From NCBI GenBank assembly GCA_001465935.1, contig LNKV01000103.1, positions 1-40,573 on the forward strand: 40,573 nt of DNA, given 5' to 3'. The position numbers and the translations under genes were made by a program. Positions 9,969 through 22,600 of the stretch are shown piece by piece; within the stretch, counting starts at the first letter, position 1, and each line of letters starts with the position of its first letter. This DNA comes from Clarireedia homoeocarpa (Eukaryota; Ascomycota; Leotiomycetes; Helotiales; Rutstroemiaceae). A model generated the notes under the pieces. The model searched no databases. It was not told the DNA's origin and worked only from the letters and a program-made list of their open reading frames with translations.

Positions 9969-10440
9969 AGTCGGTCGAGATTGGGACTGGATGAAGATAG
10001 CAGATTTGTATTCGAAGAAGGCTCGTGGATTATCGAAAACAAACAGTAATGAGAGAAGCTCGTGAGAAACTGGAAATGAATAGGACGAGATATAAGAGAA
10101 GAAAGTAGATTCTATGGTTGTAAATGGTCATGGTAATTGAGCGGGCACTGCGAACATTTATATCGCAGACAGCCATCAAGGCAGAAAGGACAGGCAAGAG
10201 TTCCCATGGTGAAGAAGGGAAGAGATGCCAAAATAGGACTTTGGGTCAACAACATGTTGGAAGGGCGCTTTTTGGGATACGGGTCTCTGGGATGCGGGTT
10301 TCTGGGATGCGGGTTTCTGAGGTGGGGGAAATTTAGTGTAATCACGTGTGCTGTAGGCAGGTTTAGCGAGCGGTTGAGGCTGCGTAAAACAGCGACAAAG
10401 CCTGCCGAATACAGTAGTGCAAACCGCTGTACTTAGACAT
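9969..10440. other. Upstream region of the DUF3435 gene, up to the AT-rich boundary
   Basis: Ordinary base composition. It probably carries the promoter of the minus-strand DUF3435 gene. A minus-strand frame from ATG 10207 to TAG 10112 encodes 31 residues with a Cys cluster (CPFC...C...KCSQC). This may be a tiny gene or an upstream exon; there is no other support. Inverted heptamers AGCGGTT (10369-10375) and AACCGCT (10422-10428) lie just before the boundary. Confidence 0.4.
10273..10317 (+). repeat. 15-bp tandem repeat, three copies
   Basis: Units TGGGATACGGGTCTC, TGGGATGCGGGTTTC and TGGGATGCGGGTTTC run head to tail at 10273-10287, 10288-10302 and 10303-10317, followed by a degenerate fourth start. 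No function is evident. Confidence 0.8.
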
Positions 10441-13400
10441 ATTATATTATAATTAGATAATAAATTAAATATATAATAATAATAAAAATATTATTAATTA
10501 TTGTTTTTTTTCTTAAAATTCTTAATTTTATTTATAAAAATTAATAAAAGTTTTAAAATAAAAAAGTATTTTTATTTAATTTTATAATTTATAAAAAAAT
10601 ATAAATAAGAATTTTAAATTATATTTAAAGATTATTAATTTTTAATAATTTTTATAATAATTATTATAAAGATTATCTATATAAAAATAAAAACTAGTTT
10701 ATAAAAGTTAATTATATATATATATTTAATTAAATAATTAATTTCACTTTATAATTTTAAATATTATATAATTCTTTTTATAATATACTTTTTAATTTAA
10801 ATATTAAATTATAATAAATTAAAGAAAGGTTTAAATAAATAAAAGATAAAATATAATTATAATTAATCTCTTTAATTTATTTATTTATAATTATTTTATT
10901 ATTTTTATTAAAAGTATAAAAGTTATATATAATACTTAGAATTATATATAAAGTATAAAGTTAATTAATATTAATTAATTAAAATAAATAAGATTAGTTT
11001 TATAATTAAATTAAAAATAATTAGTTTAATTAATAATAATTTCTTTATAAATTTAGATTAAAGAATTAATAAAATAATATATAAAAATAAATATTATAAA
11101 ATTATAAAAAAGTTTAAATAATTTTAATAATTTCTTAAAATTATCTTTTTATTTAAAAAAGTTAAAAAACTTAGTTAATTTTTATAAAATAGTTAATTAA
11201 TATTATTAACTTTTAATTTAGTTTTTATAATATTTTATTAGTTTAAAAAATAAATCTTTATAAAATATTTTATTTAAAATTTTACTAATTAATATTAGAA
11301 TATAAAATTAATAATAAAACTCTTTAAATAAAAATAAAGATTTTAAGATTATTATAAATACAGTTTAATATTTATTCTTAATTTAAATCAATTTAGAATT
11401 ATTATAAAAAAATAAATATAATTTGTTAATTAATTATTTAATAAAAAATAAAAACTTTTATTTAAATAGACTTTTAAAATAATTCAATATAATATTTTTA
11501 ATTTAATTATTAATATATTTATAAATTTAATATTTATTAAAATAGAAATATATAATAAATCTATTAAAAACTATTCGTTTTTATAAAAATAAAGAGATAT
11601 TTAATTTATTATTAAATTTATTAATTAGATTAATAATTTAAAAAAGATATTCTAAATATTAATTAAAAAAGAAAAATTTATAAATTAAATATATATAGAT
11701 TAATAAATTTATTAACTTAATAATTTTTTTAATAAATATTTTAGTATTATAATATAAATTATTATTTAACTTTTTAATTTAATAAATAGAATTTTAAAAC
11801 TTTATTAAAAAGATTAATTAGTTTTATAATTATTATTATTAATAATATNTAATATATTAATAAATATATTATTTAAAAAAAGATAATAAGAATATTAGAA
11901 ATAATATTAAAAAAAAATTAGATATTAATTAATTTAATAAACTAGATTTATTAAATTATATATTTTTTTTATTAAATTTTAATTTATATTTATAAATTTA
12001 AAATCAATTTAATTAATATTATAATTTTATTCTTTTATAAAGTTATTATAAAAAAATTTAGTTTTTTTAATTAAAAGAATTTAAAATTAATTTATTTATT
12101 TTTTCCTTTTTTTTTATTTATATTAATATTAAAATTTATAAAGATATTATTTATTAATTAAACTTTTTAATTATTATTATTATTTTTAATATAAATATAT
12201 TTAATTAAATAAATAGATTTAAATATAAAAATAATTTTATAAAAAATTTTATTATTTTTTTAAAATAAATTAATATTTTAAAAAAAAGATATATTAATAA
12301 AAAAATCAATTAATAAAAAAAGAAATAAAATGAAAATATAAATAAAAATAAAAATAATAAAAATAAATAATAAAAATATTTATATTATTTTTATAAAATA
12401 GATCTTTTTTTTATAATTTAGTAGTTTTTTAAATAAAAAGAATTAAAAATAAAATATTATTTAGAAAGTTATTAATTAATCGAAATAAATAAAATAAATT
12501 ATTAATAATATAATAATATATTTATAAATAAGATTATATAATTCTTAAAATTAATAATTATAAAATTAAATAGATTAAAAGATTTTAAAAACTTATATAT
12601 ATATAGTAGTTATATAAGTTATATATTTAAAATATATATATATTAGATATATTTAAAAATCTATTTTATTATTAAAGATAATATCTTTAAATATTAAATA
12701 ATTAAGTAATTAAATAAATATAATATATTAATATTATTAATTTTAATAATTAATAATATTCGAATTATTATAAGAATCTTAAAATATTATAATATATTTA
12801 TTAAATAATAAAGAAAATATAAGAATATAATTTAAATTATAAATATATTATAATATTTAATAGATTTTAATATTAATAATAATATTTAATTTAATATAAA
12901 ATATTTATTTATTTAATAATCTTTAAAAAATCTTAATTTTTTAATAAATAAATATTTTAAAATTCTTAAAAAAATTAATTATTTATTTAAGTTTAAATTA
13001 TTTAAAATAATAAAAATATATTTTATATTTTTTATTAATAAATTAAAAAATATTAAAAAATTTACTTTTTAATTAAATTAATAATTCTTTATTACTAATT
13101 AATATAGTTAATAAAAAGAAATAAAAAATAAAAAGATTTTTATTTATTATAAATAATATAAAATTTTAAAATATTATATTTAATAATTTAATATAATATA
13201 AAATATTTACTTTTAAAATAATTTTATATTTATTTAATATATTTTATTTAATTTTTTTTTAAATAATTATATTTTTAAATATTTTAAAAGTAATTATTTA
13301 ATAACTTTAATATAAAAATAATAATTTTTTAAATAATTAAATATATAATTAAAAGTAGATTTATAATATTTTTAATTTACTTTTTTATATTTATTTAATT

Positions 13401-15845
13401 TTTTTATATTTATATAAAAAATTAAAAATAATTAATTTAAATAATTAAATATTAATAATAATTATTTTTTATATAAAAAATTAAAATAATTTATATATAA
13501 TTTATTTTTATTACTTTTTATAAAAAACTTTATATATAATTAAATTTTAATTATAATAATTAGTTTTAAAGAATTTATTAAATATAATAAATTTAAGTTA
13601 ATTAATATTAAATAATATATTATTAAATAAATTTTAATTTAATTTATAATATAATTTATATAAAATAAATAAAAATAAAATAAAAATTATATATTTTAAA
13701 TATTTTTTTATAATAATTTTAAAAATTAAATAAAATAATTATTTTATTTTATAATTTTTAATTTTCTTTATAAATTTTATATATATTTTATTTTAAATAA
13801 AATTTAAATTTTAAAATTTAATAATTATATATATATATATATAAATATTTAAAGAATTAACTAATATTAAAAAATATTTTAAATAAAAAATAAAAAATAT
13901 TAAAAATACTTTTATATAATTAATTTTATTAATTTTTAATTTATATAAAAAAATATTAATTTATTTCTATTTATATTTTTTATTATATTCTTAATAATAA
14001 TTTCTTTAATTATATTTTTTTTATTTATAATTTATTTATAATTCTAGTTTCTTATTAATAAAAATAAATAACTTTAATTTTAAATAAAGTTTTTAATAAC
14101 TATTTTATATATTTTATAATAACTTTTTATTTAATTAAAATTATATTATTATTAATTATATATAAAAAAAATAATATTTTTAAATATTTTAAAAAATAAA
14201 TTTTATATATTTTATAATTATTATATAAAAGTTAATTTATTAATTAAATATTTTATTTAAACCTTTTTATATTATTTCGAGATTATATATTAAATATTTT
14301 TATAATTTTTATATAATAATTAAGATAATTAAATAATATTTCGAGATAAAAGAAAATAAATAATATTATTTAATTAAATAAAAAGAAATTATATATTTTT
14401 TTATATAAAAAAAACTTTATTAAATCTATATTAGAATATTTAAAGAAATTTTTTAATAAAATATTAAAATAAGTTTTTATTATATAATTAAATTCTTAAT
14501 ATTTATAAAAATATTTTTAAATATAATTTTATATTTTAAAAATTAGTTTATATATTTAAGTTTATTTATTTTATTTTAAGATTTATAATTAAAATAATAA
14601 TATATATAAAAAAATATATAATATAAATTTAATAATTTAATAAATAATATTAAATTAATTAAAAATATTAAAAAAAATATTTTTAAACTTTTATATAAAA
14701 AATAAAAATTAATTTTTAAACTTTTATTTAAAATTTAAGAATTTAGATAATATAAAATATTATATTTATAAATAAATTAATTATTTAATTAAAAAATATT
14801 CTTTAATTAAAAAAATAAAAATATTTAATTATATTTATAAATAATATTTATAAAAAGAAGAAAAAAATAATAAAGAAATTAAATAATTTTAAAAAAAATA
14901 AGAAAATAATAAGATTTTAAATAATATAAAGAAATAAAAACTTTTATTTAATTAATTCTTTATTAAAATAAAAGTAATTAAAAATAATAAAATTATTAAA
15001 ACTTTTAATAACTTTATTATAATATATAATATTATTTATTATAATTTTAATAAATAAGAAATATTATATAATAAAGTATTTATATTCAAGGAATAATATT
15101 TATTAATATAATATTAAGAGATTATATTTAATAATAAGATTATAAATATATTAATAATTAATAAAGTATAATTCTAAATATTATAATAATAAAACTTATT
15201 TATTATTTTAATTTATATAAAGAGTAATAATTATATAATCTATTTTAATAAAAAAATAATAGAAATAAAAGAAATAACTATTATATAAATATTAATTAGT
15301 TTAATTATTTTTTATATTATAATTATAAATACTCTATTTCTTTATTATATTTAAAATATAAATAAAATAAATATATAATTTAATAATTTAAAAAATATCT
15401 TTATATAAAGAAAGAATATTATATTTATTATATATAAATAAAGATATTTATAAATATTATTAAAATAATCGAATATAATTATATAAACTTACTTTATAAA
15501 AATCGAGTTTAAATACTTATTTATATAAAAACTAATATAATTATTAAAGAAAGTAAAATATAATAATATCGAGGGTTATATAATCGAATATTTAAATAAA
15601 TTTTATAATTATTATTAATTAAATATAAAGTTATTTAAATAATTTTACTTTATAATTAAAGATAATATTAAATTTAATTATTTAATTATTATTAATATAA
15701 TATATTTAAATAAATTATTAATTTTATATATTATAAACAAAGTTATTATATTTAATATAATTTAGTTTTTAAAAGATATTAATATTTATATAATATAAGA
15801 TATTTTATAAATATATTAGATTAATATTTATTTAAATCTACTTAA
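10441..15845. other. Extremely AT-rich block, no readable gene
   Basis: From 10441 the sequence switches abruptly to almost pure A/T with hardly any G or C outside TTAG/CTTT-like words. No ORF, tRNA or rRNA is visible and no family can be read through the stops. One unresolved base (n) lies at 11849. The texture fits saturated RIP of old repeats. Mitochondrial origin was considered, but no mitochondrial gene is seen. A milder AT-rich texture begins at about 15846. Confidence 0.75.
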
Positions 15846-16570
15846 TTATATTATGAAAATTAACCTTCTTTCGCTTTTTCTCTTCTTGATATATTATTCT
15901 TACTAGGCTATCTACTTCTCTATATCTGTTAAAAATACTATAGTACGAATTTCCTCGCTTGTCTTTATCTTCTTTAAAAAGTATCTCTCAAAACTATAAT
16001 ATGTTATTAAAAGATCTAAGTTTTTAATAAAATAAAGACTTTCTTTAAAATAAAGATATTAAGAAGAAAATCCGATGATAGAGATAATAAATTGAAAAAT
16101 ACTCTATTTAAAGTATATTCGATTACTATTAACTTTATATAAAAATAGTTCCGGCCTAATAAAAACTATATAGAATATATATAATCGAATGATTTGATCA
16201 CCCCCAATTATTTATTATTAATTAAACTTGAAATATAGGAAGTAAGTTTCTTATACTAGGATTCTGATAATAATTATCTTGGACTAAACTATTCTTTTTA
16301 CTTGGGAATAGTATATAAGTGATTATTAGATAGTTTCACGTTTGAATAACTTTAACTAATCTACTAATATTATTTAAGAATAGATTGTAAGTAACTACTA
16401 GACGGTTTTATATTAGATAACTTTAACTAATCTACTAATATCACTTAGGAATAGCTTGTAAGTTAACTTCTATAATTATATCACTATTTATATTATATAT
16501 CTATTAAATAAAATATAGAATAACTCTTAGATTTATTACTTAGAGTATAATCTTTCTTGATACTTTATAG
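15846..16570. other. AT-rich non-coding stretch before the decayed HET copy
   Basis: G+C is higher than in the preceding block but no gene is readable. It contains the 71-72-bp tandem repeat annotated separately. The similarity to the left arm begins only at about 16571, so the 5' flank of the HET copy differs from that of the intact gene. Confidence 0.5.
16305..16454 (+). repeat. 71-72-bp tandem repeat, about two copies
   Basis: GGAATAG (16305), AGAATAG (16377) and GGAATAG (16448) mark unit starts 72 and 71 bp apart. The shared core AACTTTAACTAATCTACTAA is near-identical in both units. Differences are mostly C/T and G/A, as expected after RIP. Confidence 0.7.
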
Positions 16571-18454
16571 ATTTATCAGAACGAAATACTCTTCGAACTT
16601 TCAAGTTATATTCTAAATATAGACCCCTTTTTTTATTAAATAGATTAATCAAAGTTTTAAATTTAAAAGCTACTAAATAAATTTACTCTCTCTATATTAT
16701 AGTTATTCGCTATATTAATAAGAGTAATAATTATAATAGATTAGATAGTCTTGTTAAGAATACTAGATTAGTAATAATTATAAAATCAAGTAGATACTCT
16801 ATTCTACAATTATATTCTATTATAGTATTATTTTTTTAATTTTATATATAAGTTCTCGATAATAATTTATCTGTTTTTTCCTTTCAGATCTTCTAGATCC
16901 TAAGAGATCGTTTAGTATTTAAGGAATATCTAATCAATCTTCTATCAACTTTCTAAGTTCTTTATAGTTTCTATTACTATATATATAGCTTCGAAGATAT
17001 AATAAAGAATATTATAATTATATATCGAGTCGCTATTATATTATACTAATACGGCTTTTCAATATCAGTTTATTAAAAGATATAGCGAATCTATAACTTA
17101 ACGAAATAGACCCTTTTAAGATTATCGATAGAATCTAATATATTACTCTTTCTTATTATTAGGGTTAGCTATTATTAAACAAGGTACCTTTATACTATAC
17201 TACTAAATAAAATATTAAACTATATTAAGTAGAATTTACTATTATTAATCTACTATAAACTTTTCAAGATATTATCAAAGTAACTTGAAAATTTAGTTTG
17301 TAGTACTTCTAAATCGACTTACTTTATATTCTTCAAGGTAGAGGTGGTGATTAGAAGCAAGAATCTAAATAAATAAAAGATATCTTTATCTTGGTTTATT
17401 ATATAGTAGTTATAATATTATCTTCTAACTTTAGTACTAGTTTCCTAAAGTAGTAAATTGAAAATAAGAATATTTATATTTAAAATAAATTAGAATAATA
17501 CTTCTACCTCTTTATAAATTTAGTAGACTTTAATAAAGATATAGAAAATAATTAGTTAAATCAATAAATATAAGTTTTATAAAAGAGGTTTTTATCTTAT
17601 TAGATAATATATTTCAATTATAATTAAGTGTATAAAGAATATAGAGAAGGTATATATATAGGAGATATAATTTATTTATAATAATAAGATTTACAATAGT
17701 CTCTTATATTAGTAAATCCTAACTATTTATATAGTAAGGATCAGACTAAGAAGTATTTTCAGTTTAATCTAATATTTCCAAAGCGACTTTAAGATTCAAG
17801 TTATATTATAATACTATCTTTCTTCTTGTTTTTCCTAGAGGATTATTCGCGACATAGTATTATAAAACCTATAAATAGAGTTATTATAATATCGAGGCTA
17901 GTAACTTACTTTATAAGTACTTTACTCTATAAAGTATATTATAGTATATTCGATATATTTCTTTATAGAACCCTTTTTAATAACGACTAGATTACTAAGA
18001 ATTAAAAAGGATTAAGTATATATCTAATAAACTAGTACTATTATAATTTTAGATAGTATATAAAAGATATATTAAATTCCCGCGCGATAACTTTAGTATC
18101 TTGGATCTGTTTATAGATCTCGTATTCGATGAATAAACTTTAACTACTATTATATAGAAATTCACAGATCCGGTTATAAAGTTCAAGAAAGAAAAAGATA
18201 GTATATATTATAAGTTACTAGATTTTAACAAGAAGAAGAAAAAGTAGATAGATCTTAATAAAAAAAAAGAGTTTCTTATAAAACAAAATATAGTTATTAT
18301 AGTAAAAGGGAAAACTAATTTATATTATAACTGTTAATATTTCGTATTAATTGTTAGATTAAAGAAATCTAATAATAAGTATAAGAGACTCGGGATAAAA
18401 ATAATTTAGGAAGATTGTAGATTATAAAAGAAAGGAAAAGTATATATTCTATAA
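16571..18454 (+). pseudogene. RIP-decayed copy of the HET-domain gene at 3373-5319
   Basis: Collinear with the left HET gene from its second exon (5260) to its stop (TGA 3375-3373, here TAA 18452-18454). Both later introns are recognisable, including the shared GTAAGTAT-like tract and CCTAACTATT branch region near 17740. Dozens of CAG/CAA/TGG codons have become TAG/TAA, so no protein can be made. The length difference is 4 bp, so point mutation rather than deletion destroyed it. The 5' exon and promoter do not align. Confidence 0.85.
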
Positions 18455-19311
18455 TAAGAGATAGATTGTATATTATATATCTAGAATAGCTTAGATTAAA
18501 TAAAGTATTATAGTTGGGAATTGATAGAGTACGCTAAGAGTTTATATCAAAGATAGATTTTTATTTGATATTAGAGAAGAAAGGTTAAATTGAAATATAT
18601 ATATAATCTATATAACTTTCCCACCTAATATATAATATAAAGAATATAAATAATATCGATAGCCTCTATATAGTTAATTCCTATACCTAGTGTAGTAGAA
18701 GATTCTGTCTTATATAAGCCTGTATACCGGCCTACTAGTAGGTATACTAACTTATTCAATATTTCTTGAAAATACACCTAAATTTAAGTACTTTAGAAAT
18801 TTATTAAAAAACTAATTATTGAGATTATAATTCAAATATTGAATCAAATGATTTCTTACTCCGATATAATCTCAGATAGCTTTCCTAAGATTTTTAATAT
18901 TTTTATTAATAAAGTTATTTAAAGATGAAAATTTTATTTTAATAAAAAAAAGCTAAAATCTGTACTTTTAAAAGTTCAATTTCTAGAAAAAAGACGAAGA
19001 CTCTCTGATTCTTAAATAAAAGATTATATAAGTTTGGAAGTATAATCTCAAAATCTCAGATTCTAATAAATATTTGAAGTTCTTAAATTTAGTGAGATTT
19101 TTATATTTATAACTCGGTTGTTGAATAAGTCAGTGTACCCACTAGTGGCCCTGGTGGCTTTAAGGCTACTAGAACGCGGGTAAATTGATTTAATCAATCA
19201 ATTTATTTCCTCGCTCTTTCTTATCGCCTCTTCAATTCTCTCTTTATATTTTGAAATCGCGCCGCCCTCCTTCTATTATTTTACTAAGCTTTATAATATA
19301 CTTACTATATT
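18455..19311. other. Spacer between the decayed HET and FunK1 copies
   Basis: 18502-18690 matches the left-arm spacer 3057-2907, with an extra 30 bp near 18640. About 47 bp (18455-18501) stands where the left arm has 315 bp. The rest holds the inverted-repeat element at 18729-19150 and an inverted repeat AAATTGATT/AATCAATTT (19182-19204). Confidence 0.6.
18729..19150. mobile_element. MITE-like element with about 30-bp terminal inverted repeats
   Basis: The left end 18729-18759 (GGCCTACTAGTAGGTATACT...) matches the reverse complement of the right end 19121-19150 (GGCCACTAGTGGGTACACTG...) with one indel and only C/T or G/A differences. Each end contains a palindrome, CCTACTAGTAGG and CCACTAGTGG. 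The 422-bp length without a coding frame fits a non-autonomous DNA transposon. It lies between the decayed HET and FunK1 genes and is absent at the matching place in the left arm. I do not recognise the family and no clear target duplication is seen. Confidence 0.65.
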
Positions 19312-21940
19312 ATAGACACTACTAAAGAAGTAGAGATAATTAATAGTTATTTTATTAAAAAAAGATTAGTTACTTTCCGTCGCGATTTTAAATTATTTCA
19401 AGTATATCTAAGTACTATTGAATTACCTTATACTATTAAGGATACTCTTTTTACAAAATCTGCTTTAAGTTAATATTACTATCTAGTAACTAAATATCTT
19501 ACTAATATATATATAAGACTTAGTTCTTAATCTTATTAAAACTTTATTGATTTTCCCGGCCGCTTATATCCTATATTCGCCGATCGATCGTAAAACTCGT
19601 TTATATATAGATTTATTTAACCTTGAATCTAAAGTTAATTCTAGAGATTTCGATATCAAGTCAATAATCTCTTTAGTAAAGCTAATTGTTAATAACGCGC
19701 TTAATATAGAGATATAGTATATTATATTCAATCTGATCTTAACTACTAGTTCGAAATAAATAACACTATTAACTGCCTTCGAGAAAGCTGTCCTCGATAT
19801 ACTATTTTAATCTAACTCGGTTTCTTAAAAAGAGGTTAAATAGATATATAATAAAATTAATTAGCGAATATTTAAGGAGTTTATTAAGCGAGTCTACTAT
19901 AATATCGGAGGTTTCTATAAACAATACTTTGAAAGGAAGTCTTAAACGAATAATATAAAAGATATCTACAAAGAGTTAAAGGTCTAATATATAGAAAGCC
20001 GTTAGAGTAGTTAGTTAGAGCTTTTACTTTAAGGTTTGTTTTTTAAGTAGTTTATAAAATTACAAGATACTATTCTTAGTAGACTTAACCGCAAGTATTA
20101 TATATCGGTAAATAAAGTATTAAGGGGCTTGAAGGCTAATTATAAATTTAATATTTTTCTTACCTTTATAGATATTACCTTATTAAATAATAAGTACAAC
20201 TAGTTAAATATATTTATTATTAGAGAATATAAGTAAAATCCCGATAAGAATAGCTTTATAAAAATATTAGTATAGTTAGTAAAGTATATATATAAAGTAT
20301 TTAGAAGTCAACTAGAATAGTAATTCGTTCCTGGTTTTACGATCTGTAGAAATATAATACGACTCTGGATATTCGATAGATCTAGTTTATATAACTTTAA
20401 GAAGTTCGATATATATAAAGATTCTAAGCGATTCGTTAGAATTATTACTAAGTATATATTAATAACAGACGTTAAGTTAGAGTTGAATATATTCGTTAAG
20501 TATAATAGTAATAGTAAGTATATTATAATATAAAATATAAAAATTTCTTTAAAGAACAAGCTAATCGCCTCGATAAAAGTGATAGTATATTATAGAATAA
20601 TATATTATCGAGGAAGGAGGAGCGACTTTATAGAATAAAAGTATATAGTTAAATTTATTTAGTTATCTAATAAAAAATAATAAGAGAGAGAACTATTAAA
20701 GTTAGCTAAAGAAAGGGGAGTTACAAGTATTACTATATAGTTTAATTATAAACAGATTGTTATTAACGATAACTCGAATACTATTTTGTATTTCTAATAA
20801 AATATAAAATTCGGAAAACTACGAAAACTATTAAATAAAGCTTCTTAAGTCGATAGTAGTTTAGAATCTAGTTGGTAGTACTTTAAATTAAGTCTTAAAG
20901 GAAGATCAAGAAGTAGTTCTAATCGCTTAAAAGGTCTAGAAATTGTTATAAGTATATCTTCGTTTAGAAAGAAAAGAAAAAGAAATAAAAGACTTGATCT
21001 GAAAAGTAAACTAAAGAAATCTAAATCTGATAGTAGTTATACTAATAAGATAAATATATATATTCAAGAATATAAACTAGATATAATTAATATTTATAGT
21101 ATTCAAGAAACAGTAGTTGATAGTCTAATTTATTATCGGAATAAGTAGTAGTAGAATAATATTAACTATATTCAAGAAGATAGAGTCGATAGTTTCACGG
21201 ATTTCGAAAATAAAATATATAATAACTGAGTATACTACTATTTAGTAACTTTACTAGCTAGATGACCTCTCTATAAATATTATTTAGTTAGAGAGTTTTT
21301 AGAGATACTATATAATACTATCTAAGATTATAAGTTGCTATTAGAAGATAGAAAAATTCTATATTAGAATATCTTCGAAAATAATATTATTATTATCAAG
21401 CTCTTTACTAAAGATAACTTGAAAAGAAGACTAATTGATTTAAACTTAGTAAAGAAGTTAAATAGTATATTAAATAGAGTTTGTTATCAAATTAGTATAA
21501 TATAGTTTATAACGATCGAGGTTCTTAAAAGCTATAGTTATATATACTAGTATAATCTCGAGTTATTCTTTTATATTTTCGTATAAATATATATTTAATA
21601 TAATTATAAAGATACCGATAAATTAAAATTTACTAAACTAATAAGATTAAAGATAAATATACTATAAGGTTGATATACTAGAATATATATAGAAATTGCT
21701 AATACAAAGTAAAACTATATTAATAAAAATCGATTTGAGAATATCATCGCGGAGTTTATACCGAAATTCGAGAATCTCAAACTATTAGCTTATAAGCTCC
21801 GATCTATTCTCTTTCTAATTAGAAATAGAGATATATTTATAAGAACGTTCTATAATAGTAATATAATATACAATAGGATAATCAAGGTATTCGATAATAC
21901 AATCGACTATCTAGAAAAGAAAGAATAGGTAAATATATAA
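19312..21940 (+). pseudogene. RIP-decayed FunK1 kinase copy
   Basis: Counterpart of the gene at 28-2671. The start-codon position (ATA 19312-19314, presumably once ATG), an intron with TACTAAT, and the whole kinase body can be followed. From 19943 to the stop at 21938-21940 there is no net indel against the left copy. The codons at the two left-arm TAG positions are TAA here, as expected if both were once TGG. The N-terminal third (19312-19940) carries many non-RIP differences, such as TT versus CC in the Glu-Lys-Ala-Val/Leu region, so this was a diverged paralogue and not a recent identical copy. Confidence 0.85.
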
Positions 21941-21967
21941 ATAAAGTAACTAAGTATTAATATTATA

Positions 21968-22600
21968 AGATGTTTTTAGAGAGGTAGAAGGAATTTAAAT
22001 CTTTTATTTTAAAGTATAAAGAGTCTAGGGAAAACTATATAATATAATAATACTAGGGATATCTTAATATATAATATATTAAGAATTAATATTACTTTAC
22101 TAAAGATAAAGTTTTGAATAGATATTTCTTATATATAGTCGATAGCTATAAGTAGGTAGTAAATTGTTTTTCCGACTCTAGTTATTTGCTCGCTGAATTA
22201 TATAATAAAACTACTTTATTTAGTAAGTTTAATCAATATTTTAAATAGTCTTAGTTATAAGTTTGATTTTACTAATATTTGTATCTAGAATATATATTTA
22301 GAGAAATATCTTTATTTAATATATTTTATCGAAAAGGTCTAATATATACTATTTTTAATATTATCGTTTTATTAGTAGGTTGTAAACACTATATAAATAT
22401 AAGTTATTTTATACTAAGGAAGATAGTGTGGATATATTGTATAATAAAGAAGAAGAAGAAACTAGTTCTTTAAAAAAGATTTATCTATTAAGAGAGATTA
22501 TTTTTAAAAAAAGTAGTTTTTAAAAAAAGATTAGTTTTTAAGAAATAATCAATTTTTAGAAAAAGACCAATCCTTGAAATAAAATTAATCTTTCTAGTAA
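21968..22600. other. AT-rich stretch, no assigned gene
   Basis: This would match sequence left of position 1 if the duplication continues. A 64-codon open frame at 22279-22473 has no recognisable domain. From about 22480 the text becomes Lys/Leu-rich and merges into the minisatellite, so an eroded repeat-protein gene could begin here. Confidence 0.4.

Larger units (their letters stand above)
16571..21967 (+). repeat. RIP-mutated arm of the inverted segmental duplication
   Basis: Counterpart of 1-5260 in inverted orientation. The HET part spans 1884 bp against 1888 bp in the left arm. FunK1 from 19943 to 21940 spans 1998 bp, exactly as 2025 to 28 does. Transitions of the RIP type dominate. 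A few other substitutions (for example ACA to ACG just after the first FunK1 stop) show the arms had already diverged before or apart from RIP. Confidence 0.85.

Noticed and set aside
10441..15845. Mitochondrial DNA fragment
   Set aside because: The extreme A/T would fit, but no mitochondrial gene, tRNA or rRNA can be recognised and the flanking DNA is nuclear with RIP-type decay.
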